Assembly (NCBI RefSeq): GCF_000768315.1
Contig: NZ_AQQX01000001.1
Span: forward strand, 186,001 to 250,000
DNA: 64,000 bases
From: Pseudooceanicola atlanticus
GTDB taxonomy: Bacteria > Pseudomonadota > Alphaproteobacteria > Rhodobacterales > Rhodobacteraceae
Reading direction: 5' to 3'
A program made the position numbers and the translations under genes. Under the pieces are notes generated by a model. That model had not been told where the DNA came from and ran no database searches. It saw only the letters and a list, made by a program, of their open reading frames with translations. Positions within the stretch are counted from its first letter, which is position 1, and the number at the start of each line of letters is the position of its first letter. Shown here one piece after another: positions 32,403 to 41,575 of the stretch.

Positions 32403-34142
32403 TCAGAATGCCACGTCCATTCCGTCGCGGTTCAGGTCGCGGATCGAGATTGGCGTGTCCTGCGCCTTGGACAGCGACCAACGGATGCGGTTGGCATGCT
32501 CCAGGGCCCGGGACGACAGCACGATCTGCGTGGTCGCACGCGGCTTGAGGCGGTTCTTCTCCAGAAAGACGGAAGGTTCAAGGCGCAATTCGCCCTTTCC
32601 GTCATGGCGAAACACCCAAAGTTCGCCTGATTTCAGCGCCAGCGACACCGCGACGCCCCCCATGTCCAGCTGCGCCTCGACATCGGGGTGCAGGTGGAAC
32701 CGGACCTGGTAGGGCAACCCCTTCAGTCCGGTTGCATCCAGCGCATGGTCGAATCGGCGCTTGGCGTCATCTTCCATCGCGATCAGAAGCTCTTCGCCCG
32801 CAACCGCGCGCCCGTCGAAGGTCAGTTCCAGCGTCCGGGCATGGGTCAGCCCGTGGGTCTTGAGGTATCCGTCATGCCCGCCCTGGAACCGCAGCCCGTC
32901 GGGCGCCTGGGTGATCCGCACCGGCACGCGGCGCGGGCTATCGACCAGGATCTCGACGTCGTTGTCGCTGCTGGGGCTGACACGGGCGCTGGACTGGCCC
33001 TGCAGGCACAGGGTCGAATGGCTGGGCGTGGCGCGGCCCGCGCGCTGCCAGTCAGGCCCGAAATAGGCGCCCGAGCCGCAATTGACGATCAGCGGCCTGC
33101 GGCCCGAGGTCAGCTCGAACGCGAGGGTCGAGGCATGCGCAGCGCGCGAGGCACGTCCCGTCGGGGGTGGCGCGGCATCGATGATCACGCTGGTGCGGCC
33201 GGCGGAGAGCCGGGCATAGCCCATCGACAGGCTTTCGGAATGGCCGTGGCGCACGCCGGAATTGGCCAGGGCATGATCCAGCCGCCCTTCGGCCCCGCGC
33301 CCGCCGCCATGAAACCGCGCCAGCCCGCCATCGGAATGGCGCAGCGTCCGCAATGTCGGGGCGATCCGTTCGATGGCTTGCAGGTGCTCGCGGCCCAGCG
33401 ACATGTCCTGTTCGCTCAGCGCCGCCTCGGCCCAGGTGAGCAGGGTGAAGACAGCCAGCAGCTCTTCGGGATTGCGGGTCGGGATGCCGCCCTGATCGTC
33501 GATCTGATCGCGGCATTCCCGCTCCAGCCCGCGCAGGGCAGGGGCAACGCGGTCGGACATGCCCTGAAGCGCCAAACCGGCATAGATCAGCCCGCACAGC
33601 GCCTCGAACCGTGGCAGGCCCGGGGGCGCGGATTTCCAGCGGCGCGACAGGTACAGGGTCTGATGCGCAAGCGAGCGGTAGAAGGCGTCATGGGCCGCCT
33701 TGTCCTGCCCCCTGAGGATGAAGAACGCATGGTTGATCCAGCGGATCAGCCGTCGCCCGGTCAGGTCCGGCACCCAGCCCGGCCCGCTGCCCCGGCCGTA
33801 ATGGTCGATCCATTCCCACAGCCATTTCTGCGCCCGCTGCCGCGTCGTGGCATCGGCCACGGCGGCCAGGTCGTCGAGCCAGGCAAAGCCGTGCAGGTCC
33901 GAGGTGAAGGCGCGTCCGGGCGATTCGAGCGCCCACAGATCGTCGCCGCCATCCTCGATCAGGTGACCGGCGAACAGGAAATTGCCCGCCACCAGCTGCC
34001 GACCACGGGCAAAAGAGCCGACGGTGCGTGGTTCGGGCTGGGACACGAATCCCGTCGCGGGTTTTGCAAAGGCAGTCCATCGGGCGACGACCCGATCAAG
34101 AAACCGGGCCCCGGTGGATGCTCGGGGGGGTGATTTGGTCAT
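32403..34142 (-). CDS. Heparinase II/III family protein
   Basis: A 579-residue protein of the heparinase II/III-like polysaccharide lyase family: an alpha/alpha toroid (about 60-330; HGFAWLDDLAAV, WEWIDHYGRG) and a C-terminal beta-sandwich (about 340-560; GSGAYFGPDWQRAGRATPSH, LELTFDGR). There is no classical signal peptide at the start, which is unusual for a secreted lyase. Its constant place between rsmB and purH in this bacterial group suggests a housekeeping envelope role rather than polymer scavenging; this is inference. The substrate is unknown. Confidence 0.87.
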   Translation of the reverse strand: MTKSPPRASTGARFLDRVVARWTAFAKPATGFVSQPEPRTVGSFARGRQLVAGNFLFAGHLIEDGGDDLWALESPGRAFTSDLHGFAWLDDLAAVADATTRQRAQKWLWEWIDHYGRGSGPGWVPDLTGRRLIRWINHAFFILRGQDKAAHDAFYRSLAHQTLYLSRRWKSAPPGLPRFEALCGLIYAGLALQGMSDRVAPALRGLERECRDQIDDQGGIPTRNPEELLAVFTLLTWAEAALSEQDMSLGREHLQAIERIAPTLRTLRHSDGGLARFHGGGRGAEGRLDHALANSGVRHGHSESLSMGYARLSAGRTSVIIDAAPPPTGRASRAAHASTLAFELTSGRRPLIVNCGSGAYFGPDWQRAGRATPSHSTLCLQGQSSARVSPSSDNDVEILVDSPRRVPVRITQAPDGLRFQGGHDGYLKTHGLTHARTLELTFDGRAVAGEELLIAMEDDAKRRFDHALDATGLKGLPYQVRFHLHPDVEAQLDMGGVAVSLALKSGELWVFRHDGKGELRLEPSVFLEKNRLKPRATTQIVLSSRALEHANRIRWSLSKAQDTPISIRDLNRDGMDVAF

Positions 34143-34248
34143 CCTGCCTGTCAGTCGGTCTTGGGGCGTCCAGGGGGACTCTATTGCGAAGTCGTGGCGG
34201 CGTCATCGAAAATTCGCCCCGGCGCGCGATTGTCGCGCTCCGAAGGGG

Positions 34249-35577
34249 TTACGCCGGTTTTTGCAGCACCGCGATATAGAACCCGTCCATCCCGCCGGCC
34301 TCGGGCCAGTAATCGGGGCGCAGGCGCAGCCCGCCTTCTTCGGTGATCCAGGCGGGATCAATGCCAGGACGGTCCAGCCCGCTGCGGTCGGTTGTCAGGC
34401 CGGGATGCCGCTCCAGCGCCTCTTCGATCTGCACCTCGCCCTCGTCGGGCAGCAGCGAACAGGTGCAGAAGACAAGCCGCCCGCCGGGTTTCAGCAGGCG
34501 GATCGCGTGGTCGATCATCTGCGTCTGCAGGTCGATCAGGGCGCCGAATTCGCTGCCATCCTTGGCATGTGGCAGATCGGGATGCCGCCGGATCGTGCCG
34601 GTCGCGGAACAGGGCGCATCCAGCAGGATCGCGTCCCAGCCGTCTTCGGCAAATTCCAGCGCGTCGCCGGTTTCGACCCGCGCGGTCAGCCCGGTCCGTT
34701 CGAGGTTGTCGCGCACCCGCTGCATCCGGGCATCGGATATATCCAGCGCCGTGACATCCGCCCCGGAGGCCGCCAGTTGCAGCGTCTTGCCGCCCGGCGC
34801 GGCGCAGAGGTCGAGGACCTTTTCGCCTTGTTTCGGGTCTAATATCCGTGCAGGCAGGGCTGCGGCGGCGTCCTGCACCCACCAGGCGCCCCGGTCGAAC
34901 CCCGGCAGCGCCGTGACCTGCACCGCGCCATCGACGCGGATCGACCCGGTGGGCAGCACCGTGCCGCCGGTCTGGGCCGCCAGCGCCTCTGCCTCGGCCG
35001 GATCGCGCAGGGTCAGGTCCAGCGCGGCGCCCTTGGCATGGGCGGCCTCGCAGCCTGCAATCGCGGCCTCGCCCCAGGCCATGACCAGCGGCCCGCGCAG
35101 CCAGTCCGGCAATTGCGACGGCGCGCGATCGGCCCAGGCGGTTGGCCCGGCCTCTGACACCTTGCGCAGCACGGCGTTGACCATGCCCTTGGCGCGGTTG
35201 TGGCGGGGCATCGCGGCGACCTCGGTCACGGCGGCGTTGACGACGCCATGGGCGGCTTCTCCCACGCACAGCTCGTAGGCCGCGATCCGCAGCACGTTCA
35301 GCACCGGCAGGGGCGGGGTGCGCGCGACGAACTGGTCCAGCAGGGCGTCCAGCGGGTCGAGGTTGCGCAGAGTTTCCGTCACCAGGCGTTGCGCCCGGGC
35401 GCGGTCGGGGGCGTCCAACCGGCCCAGCGGCCCCTTGCGCCCGGTCAGGTCCGACAGCAGTCGTCCTTCGTCCAGCACCGCGTTCAGCATCTGGTTGGCG
35501 ACCCGGCGCACGTCCGGGGCCGGGCCCTTGCCGCGCGGTTTGTCCTGTTTCTTGTGCCGATTGGGCGGGGGCGTCAT
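34249..35577 (-). CDS. rsmB: 16S rRNA (cytosine-C5)-methyltransferase, RsmB/NOL1 family
   Basis: A 442-residue RNA methyltransferase that modifies 16S rRNA C967. The NusB-like RNA-binding domain (about 20-145; RRVANQMLNAVLDEGRLLSD) precedes a Rossmann methyltransferase. The SAM loop is VLDLCAAPGGKTLQLA, motif IV is LLDAPCSATGTIRRHPD, and the nucleophilic cysteine lies in FCTCSLLPDEGE. The GC-rich Lys/Arg N-terminus (NRHKKQDKPRGKGP) is a common extension. The start ATG is at 35577, divergent from the small SdhAF4-type gene. Confidence 0.94.
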   Translation of the reverse strand: MTPPPNRHKKQDKPRGKGPAPDVRRVANQMLNAVLDEGRLLSDLTGRKGPLGRLDAPDRARAQRLVTETLRNLDPLDALLDQFVARTPPLPVLNVLRIAAYELCVGEAAHGVVNAAVTEVAAMPRHNRAKGMVNAVLRKVSEAGPTAWADRAPSQLPDWLRGPLVMAWGEAAIAGCEAAHAKGAALDLTLRDPAEAEALAAQTGGTVLPTGSIRVDGAVQVTALPGFDRGAWWVQDAAAALPARILDPKQGEKVLDLCAAPGGKTLQLAASGADVTALDISDARMQRVRDNLERTGLTARVETGDALEFAEDGWDAILLDAPCSATGTIRRHPDLPHAKDGSEFGALIDLQTQMIDHAIRLLKPGGRLVFCTCSLLPDEGEVQIEEALERHPGLTTDRSGLDRPGIDPAWITEEGGLRLRPDYWPEAGGMDGFYIAVLQKPA

Positions 35578-35643
35578 GCCGCTCTCCTTGCCGGGGGATC
35601 AGGCGCGCCGTATATCATGCCATGGATCAGAAGGAACCCAGAG

Positions 35644-35835
35644 ATGAGCGACACGCCTGAGACCCGCACCGATCTGCCCCCCGCCGCGCAGCGCGCCTTG
35701 GCCGAGGCCGAGGAACGCCGCAAGGCCGCCGAGGCCGAAGCCGCCGCCATGCCCAAGGAACTGGGGGGCCGCGATGGCCCCGAACCCGTGCGCTATGGTG
35801 ATTGGGAGAAAAAGGGCCTCGCCGTCGATTTCTGA
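35644..35835 (+). CDS. Succinate dehydrogenase assembly factor 4-type protein (DUF1674)
   Basis: A 63-residue protein. The N-terminal half is a charged Ala/Glu-rich helix (AQRALAEAEERRKAAEAEAA) and the C-terminus has the family hallmark RYGDWEKKGLAVDF, with the conserved GDWE..G..xDF pattern of SDHAF4/DUF1674. The mitochondrial member binds flavinylated SdhA and protects it before assembly. No sdh gene is nearby. The start is ATG 35644 with AAGGA upstream; longer frames run antisense to rsmB. Confidence 0.9.
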   Translation: MSDTPETRTDLPPAAQRALAEAEERRKAAEAEAAAMPKELGGRDGPEPVRYGDWEKKGLAVDF

Positions 35836-35865
35836 CGGCATCGGACGACCCGGCGGCCCGGCGCG

Positions 35866-36234
35866 TTACCTGAGCGTCAGGTCCGCCCAATCCCCTGTGC
35901 CCTGGTCCGACCGGAACCGGATCACGTCGCCATCCCGCGCCACGCTCTGGCAATTGTGGTCGAAGGTCCGGTCCTTCCACGCCATGCTGCGGCAGAAATA
36001 ACGCCCGTCCCACCTCCAGTCGCCGGTGACCGTCGCCCCGAAGGCGCGGCCCCGGATCTGACCGTCCGGCGTGACGTTCAGTCGTATCCCCAGGCGGGTC
36101 AGCGATTTCCCGGAAACCAGCGCGACAAAGCTCTGACGGTCGGTGACGGGCTCGAATCCGCTCGCCATGGCGGGCACGGCCAGCCAGGCAGCGATCAGGG
36201 GCGGGAGGAGGCGTTTGGCGATCATGCAGATCAT
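35866..36234 (-). CDS. Small secreted protein of unknown function beside dapB
   Basis: A 122-residue protein with a signal peptide (MICMIAKRLLPPLIAAWLAV, cleavage near ALA/AMA). The mature domain has GFEPVTDRQSFVALVSGKSL, then a beta-rich core with TGDWRWDGRYFC and a second Cys in DHNCQSV, suggesting one disulfide. I recall similar proteins being labelled dihydrodipicolinate reductase in databases, apparently by transfer from the adjacent dapB; nothing here resembles that enzyme. GAGGG lies upstream of the ATG at 36234. ATG 36225 is an alternative. Predicted periplasmic. Confidence 0.75.
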   Translation of the reverse strand: MICMIAKRLLPPLIAAWLAVPAMASGFEPVTDRQSFVALVSGKSLTRLGIRLNVTPDGQIRGRAFGATVTGDWRWDGRYFCRSMAWKDRTFDHNCQSVARDGDVIRFRSDQGTGDWADLTLR

Positions 36235-36313
36235 ACGCGCCACCCTCGCGCCCGGATCACGTTGCCGTCAGAAGTTCTGGAAGCCGCCGCCGGGGCGGAT
36301 CACGGGCAACAAG

Positions 36314-37123
36314 TCAAAGACCCAGCACGTCCAGCATGTCGTATTCGCCCGGCGCCTTGCCCAGCGTCCACAGCGCCGCAGTCAGCGCGCCACGCGCAAA
36401 GAGGCCCCGGTCATCGGCGATGTGGCGCAGGATCAGCCGTTCGCCCGGCCCGGCAAAGATCACGTCATGTTCGCCCACGATGCCGCCGCCGCGGATCACG
36501 GCAAAGCCGATATCGCCCTGCTTGCGCGCCCCGGTGATGCCGTCGCGGCCCCGGTCCGACACCTCGTTCAGGTCGACGCCGCGCCCGTCCGCGGCGGCTT
36601 GCCCCAGCATCAAGGCGGTGCCCGAGGGCGCATCGACCTTGCGGTTGTGATGCGCCTCGACCACCTCGATGTCGTAGTCGGGGCCAAGGGCTGCCGCGAC
36701 CTGCTTGGTGATCTGGGTCAGCAGGTTCACGCCCAGCGACATGTTCCCCGCCCGCACGATCGCGATATCGCCGCCGAAGGCCGACAGGGCCGTCAGGTCC
36801 TCGTCTGTGAAACCCGTCGTGCCGATCACATGCGCGGTGCCGGTTTCCGCGGCGGCGCTGGCAAAGCCCAGCGTGGCGGCGGGGGCGGTGAAGTCGATCA
36901 CCACGTCGGCCGCGGCAAAGGCGGTGGCGGCGTCGTCGGTCACGGTGACCCCGGTTTCCGCGCCACCCAGGCACAGGCCCAGATCCTGGCCGATCCAGTC
37001 ATGGCCCGGACGTTCGACCGCGCCGGTCACCTCGGCCTTGTCGCTCTGCCCGATCGTTTCGATCAGCATCCGTCCCATCCGCCCCGAGGCGCCGGTGATG
37101 GCGATTCTGGCCAAGTTGCTCAT
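36314..37123 (-). CDS. dapB: 4-hydroxy-tetrahydrodipicolinate reductase
   Basis: A 269-residue NAD(P)H-dependent enzyme of the diaminopimelate/lysine pathway. The N-terminal Rossmann fold has [16 protein letters not shown]. The catalytic and substrate region is [20 protein letters not shown], including the catalytic His and Lys, with NMSLGVNLL before it and [20 protein letters not shown] near the C-terminus. Normal family length. It is divergent from rbfA with about 84 bases between the starts. Confidence 0.97.
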   Translation of the reverse strand: MSNLARIAITGASGRMGRMLIETIGQSDKAEVTGAVERPGHDWIGQDLGLCLGGAETGVTVTDDAATAFAAADVVIDFTAPAATLGFASAAAETGTAHVIGTTGFTDEDLTALSAFGGDIAIVRAGNMSLGVNLLTQITKQVAAALGPDYDIEVVEAHHNRKVDAPSGTALMLGQAAADGRGVDLNEVSDRGRDGITGARKQGDIGFAVIRGGGIVGEHDVIFAGPGERLILRHIADDRGLFARGALTAALWTLGKAPGEYDMLDVLGL

Positions 37124-37207
37124 GTCGTCCGCTCCTTCTACGTCCCGCTTTGCTTATCCGTCCCGGCGCGGCTTGGCAAAGGGCGCGTGAACGACTAGAT
37201 GCGAGGC

Positions 37208-37603
37208 ATGAGCAAGAACCTTCATCATGACGGGGACGGTCCCTCTCAGCGTCAGCTGCGCGTCGGCGAAACCATTCGCCGCGCCCTGTCCGAGATCCTG
37301 CAACGGGGCGACGTCCACGATCCCGAGCTCAACCGCATGTCCATCACCGTGGGCGAGGTCCGTACGTCGCCCGACCTGAAGATCGCGACGGCCTTTGTCC
37401 TGCCGCTGGGCGGTTCCGGGCAGGATGTCGTCGTCGACCTGCTGGCCCGCAACAAGGGTGAACTGCGCCGCCAGATCGGCAAGAAGCTGGCGTTGAAATT
37501 CACCCCCGACCTGCGGTTCCGCTTGGACGAGACCTTTGACCGGATGGACGAGACCCGCCGCCTGTTCAACCAGGACAACGTGCGCCGCGATGTCGAGGAT
37601 TAA
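37208..37603 (+). CDS. rbfA: 30S ribosome-binding factor RbfA
   Basis: A 131-residue KH-fold protein needed for late 30S subunit maturation and cold adaptation. It shows [18 protein letters not shown] at the N-terminus and [20 protein letters not shown] and [18 protein letters not shown] in the core. ATG 37208 (MSKNLHHDG) follows GCGAGG; ATG 37199 would add three residues. The 3' end overlaps the next gene by 14 bases. It begins the rbfA-truB-rpsO-pnp gene order. Confidence 0.95.
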   Translation: MSKNLHHDGDGPSQRQLRVGETIRRALSEILQRGDVHDPELNRMSITVGEVRTSPDLKIATAFVLPLGGSGQDVVVDLLARNKGELRRQIGKKLALKFTPDLRFRLDETFDRMDETRRLFNQDNVRRDVED

Positions 37604-38354
37604 GGCCCCATTCCGATGGTGTCTGATCCTTGTGGCCCTGGTCTTTGCAGGGCCCGCCTTGGCAGTTGAGTGCAGCGAGATGACCTTCGAGGACCGTGGC
37701 TATTCGGTCTGCAAGGTCGACACCGCCACGGACGAGCTTCGCCTGTTCCTCACCGATCCCGGCGGCACGCCCTATGGCACCTTCGACGCCGTGGATGCGC
37801 GGCTGGCGGGGCAGGGCAAGCAGCTGGCCTTTGCCACCAACGCCGGCATGTACCACGAAGACCGCAGCCCCGTCGGCCATTACCGCGAAAACGGGCAGGA
37901 GGTGCAGCGCGTCATCGCCAATGCCGGTCCGGGCAATTTCGGCCTGCTGCCCAACGGTGTCTTCTGCTTCGGTCCCGGCCGCGCCGAGGTGATCGAGACG
38001 AAGGCCTATCAGCAGCGCGACGTGGCCGATTGCCCCAATGCGACCCAGTCCGGCCCGATGCTGGTGATCGACGGCGACCTGCATCCCCGGTTCCTGGAAG
38101 ACAGCACCTCGCGTTACATCCGCAATGGCGTCGGTGTCAGCGCGGATGGCAGTGCCGCCTATTTCGTGATGTCGGACAGTGCCGTCACGTTCCACGAATT
38201 CGGCCGCGTCTTCCGTGATATGTTGCAGACGCCCCAGGCGCTCTATTTTGACGGCAACATCTCGCGGCTTTATGCGCCGCAGATGAACCGCAACGATCTG
38301 GGGCGCCGCATGGGCCCCATTGTCGGCGTTGTGGTGCCTGCCTCCGGGGAGTGA
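37590..38354 (+). CDS. Phosphodiester glycosidase (NAGPA/DUF2233) family protein
   Basis: A 254-residue exported protein. A signal peptide (residues about 1-26, [14 protein letters not shown]) is followed by a domain with [44 protein letters not shown] and [17 protein letters not shown], matching the phosphodiester glycosidase family (bacterial YigE/YomE-like). Family members remove sugar-1-phosphate caps or act on teichoic-type polymers. Predicted periplasmic. It overlaps rbfA by 14 bases in another frame and so is placed inside the rbfA-truB order. Confidence 0.88.
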   Translation: MSRIKAPFRWCLILVALVFAGPALAVECSEMTFEDRGYSVCKVDTATDELRLFLTDPGGTPYGTFDAVDARLAGQGKQLAFATNAGMYHEDRSPVGHYRENGQEVQRVIANAGPGNFGLLPNGVFCFGPGRAEVIETKAYQQRDVADCPNATQSGPMLVIDGDLHPRFLEDSTSRYIRNGVGVSADGSAAYFVMSDSAVTFHEFGRVFRDMLQTPQALYFDGNISRLYAPQMNRNDLGRRMGPIVGVVVPASGE

Positions 38355-38394
38355 TCCCGGACAGGTGCCGTCGCGGCCGCAAACCCGGACTTCA

Positions 38395-38436
38395 TTTGAC
38401 CCCGGCGCTCGCGCGGGGTAGCCCGCTTGGGTCAAA
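38395..38436 (+). promoter_or_regulatory. Long stem-loop in the truB leader
   Basis: Outer arms TTTGACCC (38395-38402) and GGGTCAAA (38429-38436) are perfect and enclose a GC-rich inner stem (CCCCGGCG / CGCGGGG type). The right arm ends only four bases before the truB ribosome binding site GAGGAA. The A-rich side faces truB, so it is not a terminator for upstream genes; it could influence truB translation. Confidence 0.4.
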
Positions 38437-38448
38437 AAAGAGGAACCT

Positions 38449-39354
38449 ATGGCACGCAATCGCAAGGGACGCGACATTTCCGGATGGCTGGTGGTGGACA
38501 AGCCCGCCGGTCTCACCTCCAACGCTGTCGTCAACAAGGTGAAATGGGCCTTCAACGCCAAGAAGGCCGGCCATGCGGGAACGCTCGACCCCGAGGCCAC
38601 CGGCGTGCTGGCCATCGCCCTGGGCGAAGCGACCAAGACCGTGCCCTTCGTGACCGATGCGCTCAAGGCCTATGCCTTCACCGTGCGCCTGGGCCAGGCC
38701 ACCAATACCGACGACGCCGAGGGCGAGGTAATCGCCGAAAGCGATGCGCGCCCCACCGACGAAGAGATCGCGGCGGCGCTTCCGCCCTTCGTGGGAGAGG
38801 TGATGCAGGTGCCGCCCAAGTTCTCCGCCGTGAAGATCGACGGTCAGCGCGCCTACAAGATGGCCCGCGACGGCGAGGACGTCGAACTGGCGGCCCGTCC
38901 GCTGTGGGTTGAAAGCCTGCAGATGACCGGCCGGCCCGATGCCGATCACGTCGACCTGGAGTTGGTCTGCGGCAAGGGCGGCTATGTTCGCTCCATCGCC
39001 CGTGACCTGGGCGAGGCGCTTGGCTGCCATGGTCATGTCCGGCAATTGCGGCGGGTCTGGTCCGGCCCGTTCGAGGCCGCCGAGGGCGTGACCATGGACC
39101 GGATCGAGGAACTGGCCCGCACCGAAGACATCGACGCGCTGCTGATCCCCGTCGACGTGGCGCTGGATTGCATGCCCGAGGTCCGCGCGACCGACGAAGG
39201 CGTCGCGCGCCTGCGCAACGGCAATCCGGGTCTCGTGATCGCCAGCGACGTCGAATATGGCGAGGAATGCTGGGCCAGCCACGATGGCAAGCCCGTGGCG
39301 GTCGGCATCTTCCGCGCGGGCCAATTGCACCCCAACCGCGTCTTCAACCTCTGA
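38449..39354 (+). CDS. truB: tRNA pseudouridine(55) synthase TruB
   Basis: A 301-residue pseudouridine synthase that forms psi55 in the T loop of tRNAs. The start [20 protein letters not shown] and the catalytic block [14 protein letters not shown], with Asp47, are diagnostic. Further conserved parts are [29 protein letters not shown] and [16 protein letters not shown]. The start has GAGGAA upstream. It belongs to the rbfA-truB-rpsO-pnp order and is followed within four bases by a DUF1643 gene. Confidence 0.97.
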   Translation: MARNRKGRDISGWLVVDKPAGLTSNAVVNKVKWAFNAKKAGHAGTLDPEATGVLAIALGEATKTVPFVTDALKAYAFTVRLGQATNTDDAEGEVIAESDARPTDEEIAAALPPFVGEVMQVPPKFSAVKIDGQRAYKMARDGEDVELAARPLWVESLQMTGRPDADHVDLELVCGKGGYVRSIARDLGEALGCHGHVRQLRRVWSGPFEAAEGVTMDRIEELARTEDIDALLIPVDVALDCMPEVRATDEGVARLRNGNPGLVIASDVEYGEECWASHDGKPVAVGIFRAGQLHPNRVFNL

Positions 39355-39357
39355 TCC

Positions 39358-39909
39358 ATGATCGAGCGGCGCTTTCAGAAGGGCGACGCGGCCTCTGTCG
39401 CGCTCTATTCCGATTGCGAGGCCTATCGCTATGCGCTGACGCGGGAATGGGACCCGTCCGGCCGGAAGGTTCTGTTCGTCATGCTGAATCCGTCCAAGGC
39501 GACGGAGGTTCAGAACGACCCTACCGTGGAGCGTTGCGAACGGCGCGCCCGCGTGCTGGGCTTCGGCGCATTCCGCGTGACCAACATCTTTGCCTATCGC
39601 GCGACCGACCCGCGTGTGCTCAAGGCTCAAGACGCGCCGACGGGGCCCGAGAACGACCAGGTGATCCGCGACGGTGTCGCCTGGGCCGATACCGTCATTG
39701 CCGCCTGGGGCGCCCATGGCGATCACTTGGGCCGCGGTGCAGAGGTCGCGGCATTGCTATCGGGTCTTGGCTGCGCGCCGCAGCATTTCGGGCTCAGCAA
39801 GGCGGGCCACCCGCGCCATCCGCTCTACATTGCCTATGCCCGCCAGCCAGAGGCATGGATGCCCGCCGATATCGCCCGTCTGGCCCCTGATCCCTTGGGA
39901 ACTTGTTAA
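39358..39909 (+). CDS. DUF1643 domain-containing protein
   Basis: A 183-residue conserved hypothetical protein. The DUF1643 signature is VLFVMLNPSKATEVQNDPTV (about 39-58), then RRARVLGFGAFRVTNIFAYR and VIAAWGAHGD with the conserved Trp-Gly. The fold resembles uracil-DNA glycosylase-like proteins in its motif layout, but that is inference. The ATG lies 3 bases after the truB stop, so it is co-transcribed with truB. No function is established. Confidence 0.87.
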   Translation: MIERRFQKGDAASVALYSDCEAYRYALTREWDPSGRKVLFVMLNPSKATEVQNDPTVERCERRARVLGFGAFRVTNIFAYRATDPRVLKAQDAPTGPENDQVIRDGVAWADTVIAAWGAHGDHLGRGAEVAALLSGLGCAPQHFGLSKAGHPRHPLYIAYARQPEAWMPADIARLAPDPLGTC

Positions 39910-39928
39910 CCAACGGGGCCTTGTTTTG

Positions 39929-39957
39929 TTGACCGAAAGCGGCGTTTGGCCTTATGC
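39929..39957 (+). promoter_or_regulatory. Probable sigma-70-type promoter of the RTX-like gene
   Basis: TTGACC (39929-39934), a 17-base spacer and TTATGC (39952-39957) lie 25 bases before the RTX-like start, just after the DUF1643 stop. This gives the RTX-like gene a promoter of its own rather than dependence on the truB transcript. Confidence 0.5.
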
Positions 39958-39981
39958 CAAGGCTCTATCGGGGGCGATACC

Positions 39982-40956
39982 ATGCTGTTTCTTGCAGGCC
40001 TTATGGGCATGATGCTGGTCGGTGCGACAGTGATTGTCGGCACCGGGGGCGACGACGATACCGAAAATGATCCGCAGGAACCCGCGGGTCAGGACGTCGG
40101 AAACGGCGATCTCCTGGATCAGATCGACGGCAGCATTCAGGCGGGCACACCCGACGCTGACGCCATGACCGGGACCGACGCGCTCGATCAGATGGGCGGC
40201 TATTCCGGCGATGACACGATCCTTGCAGGCGCTGATGGCGACTATGTAATGGGCGCCGATGGCGAGGACGACCTCGACGGCCAGTCCGGTGACGACGATG
40301 TCCATGGCGGCTACGGCGCCGATCTGGTCCAGGGCAGTTCCGGCGACGACGCTCTGTTCGGCCATATGGGCAAGGACCTGATCCTTGGCGGTGCCGGCGC
40401 AGACCAGATGCATGGCGGCGATGGCGATGACACGCTGAACGGCGGCAGCGGCGATGACGCGGTACATGGCGGGCTTGGCGATGACGGGGTCGAAGGTGGC
40501 GCTGGCCAGGATACGCTTTTTGGCGGCTGGGGGGATGACTGGCTGTCTGGCCTGACGGCCCGGTTGCAAGCCGAAGACGCCCTCGCCGAAGAAACTGCGG
40601 AAACCGATTTCCTCAACGGCGGCGGTGGCGAGGATACGGTGGTCGGTGGCGCCGGCGACATCGTGACGACCGGCGAGGGCGCGGACCAGGTCGTTCTGGG
40701 CGACTGGATCGGCCTCGATGACCCGTCGGCCACCCTGATGGATTTCGAAAGCGGTGAGGATCAGCTGATCCTCGTCTACAACGACGCCACGCAGTCCGAC
40801 CCGGATATCCGCATCGACGCGGATGACGAATCGACCCGGGTGTCGATGAACGGCACGCTTGTCGCAACGCTGGTGGCAGGCACCAAGATCGACCTGTCCG
40901 ACATCGCGCTGGTCCCTGAAAGTGCGGCGGATGCCTTCCTGTTCCGTGCATCGTGA
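39982..40956 (+). CDS. RTX-like calcium-binding repeat protein
   Basis: A 324-residue acidic protein. A hydrophobic N-terminal helix (MLFLAGLMGMMLVGATVIVG) is followed by an Asp/Glu-rich linker and, from about residue 65 to 195, a run of degenerate nonapeptide repeats such as GGSGDDAVHGG and GGAGQDTLFGG that bind calcium as a beta-roll. A C-terminal domain (about 215-324) includes DFESGEDQLILVYN. Related proteins are type I secretion substrates or are membrane-anchored; no secretion genes are nearby. The position between truB and rpsO is unusual. ATG 39982 is chosen since it begins the helix. Confidence 0.88.
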   Translation: MLFLAGLMGMMLVGATVIVGTGGDDDTENDPQEPAGQDVGNGDLLDQIDGSIQAGTPDADAMTGTDALDQMGGYSGDDTILAGADGDYVMGADGEDDLDGQSGDDDVHGGYGADLVQGSSGDDALFGHMGKDLILGGAGADQMHGGDGDDTLNGGSGDDAVHGGLGDDGVEGGAGQDTLFGGWGDDWLSGLTARLQAEDALAEETAETDFLNGGGGEDTVVGGAGDIVTTGEGADQVVLGDWIGLDDPSATLMDFESGEDQLILVYNDATQSDPDIRIDADDESTRVSMNGTLVATLVAGTKIDLSDIALVPESAADAFLFRAS

Positions 40957-41141
40957 CCCGAAACACCGATTTTCAACGCTTTGTCAGCCGAATGGTAACG
41001 AATTTCCCCTTTCTTTTTGAACGGCGCTGCCCTATCTGAGCCGGATTGCCGGGGCCCTTGGGGTGCCGGCTGTCATCCTATCGGACCTTGCTGGACGACA
41101 TCCCGGCTTGCGCCCGCCACCTTTTGACCAAGGAGACCCCG

Positions 41142-41411
41142 ATGTCGATTACTGTCGAAGAAAAGACCCGCCTGATGAAGGAATACGCAACCAAGGAAGG
41201 CGACACCGGTTCGCCCGAAGTTCAGGTTGCCATCCTTTCGTCGCGCATCGCCACGCTGACCGAGCACTTCAAAGAGCACAAGAAAGACAACCACGGCCGC
41301 CGTGGTCTTCTGAAAATGGTTGCTCAGCGCCGGAAGCTGCTGGACTACCTGAAGGGCAAGGACGAAGCCCGCTACCAGGACCTGATCAAGCGTCTTGGCC
41401 TGCGCCGCTAA
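41142..41411 (+). CDS. rpsO: 30S ribosomal protein S15
   Basis: An 89-residue primary 16S rRNA-binding protein. The whole family pattern is visible: [56 protein letters not shown] and the C-terminal [17 protein letters not shown] precedes the ATG. A 185-base leader separates it from the RTX-like gene and probably holds its own promoter. A strong terminator follows. Confidence 0.98.
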   Translation: MSITVEEKTRLMKEYATKEGDTGSPEVQVAILSSRIATLTEHFKEHKKDNHGRRGLLKMVAQRRKLLDYLKGKDEARYQDLIKRLGLRR

Positions 41412-41469
41412 TCCGGCCTCGTGGTCTGAGCATCAGCTTGGCACCCGAAACAGGATCACTGAACAACGA

Positions 41470-41500
41470 AGCGCCCGTTCCGACCGGAACGGGCGCTTTG
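41470..41500 (+). terminator. Rho-independent terminator of rpsO
   Basis: A 12-bp perfect stem (41470-41481 with 41486-41497) with a GACC tetraloop, followed by TTTGCTTT. It lies 58 bases after the rpsO stop and separates rpsO from the convergent Hint-protein gene. Confidence 0.85.
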
Positions 41501-41575
41501 CTTTGGCGGAAACGGGCGGACAGGACCGGCGTTGCGAGCCCTGGGGAAGGTTGGGGCCAGCCCCGCTGCCCGTGT

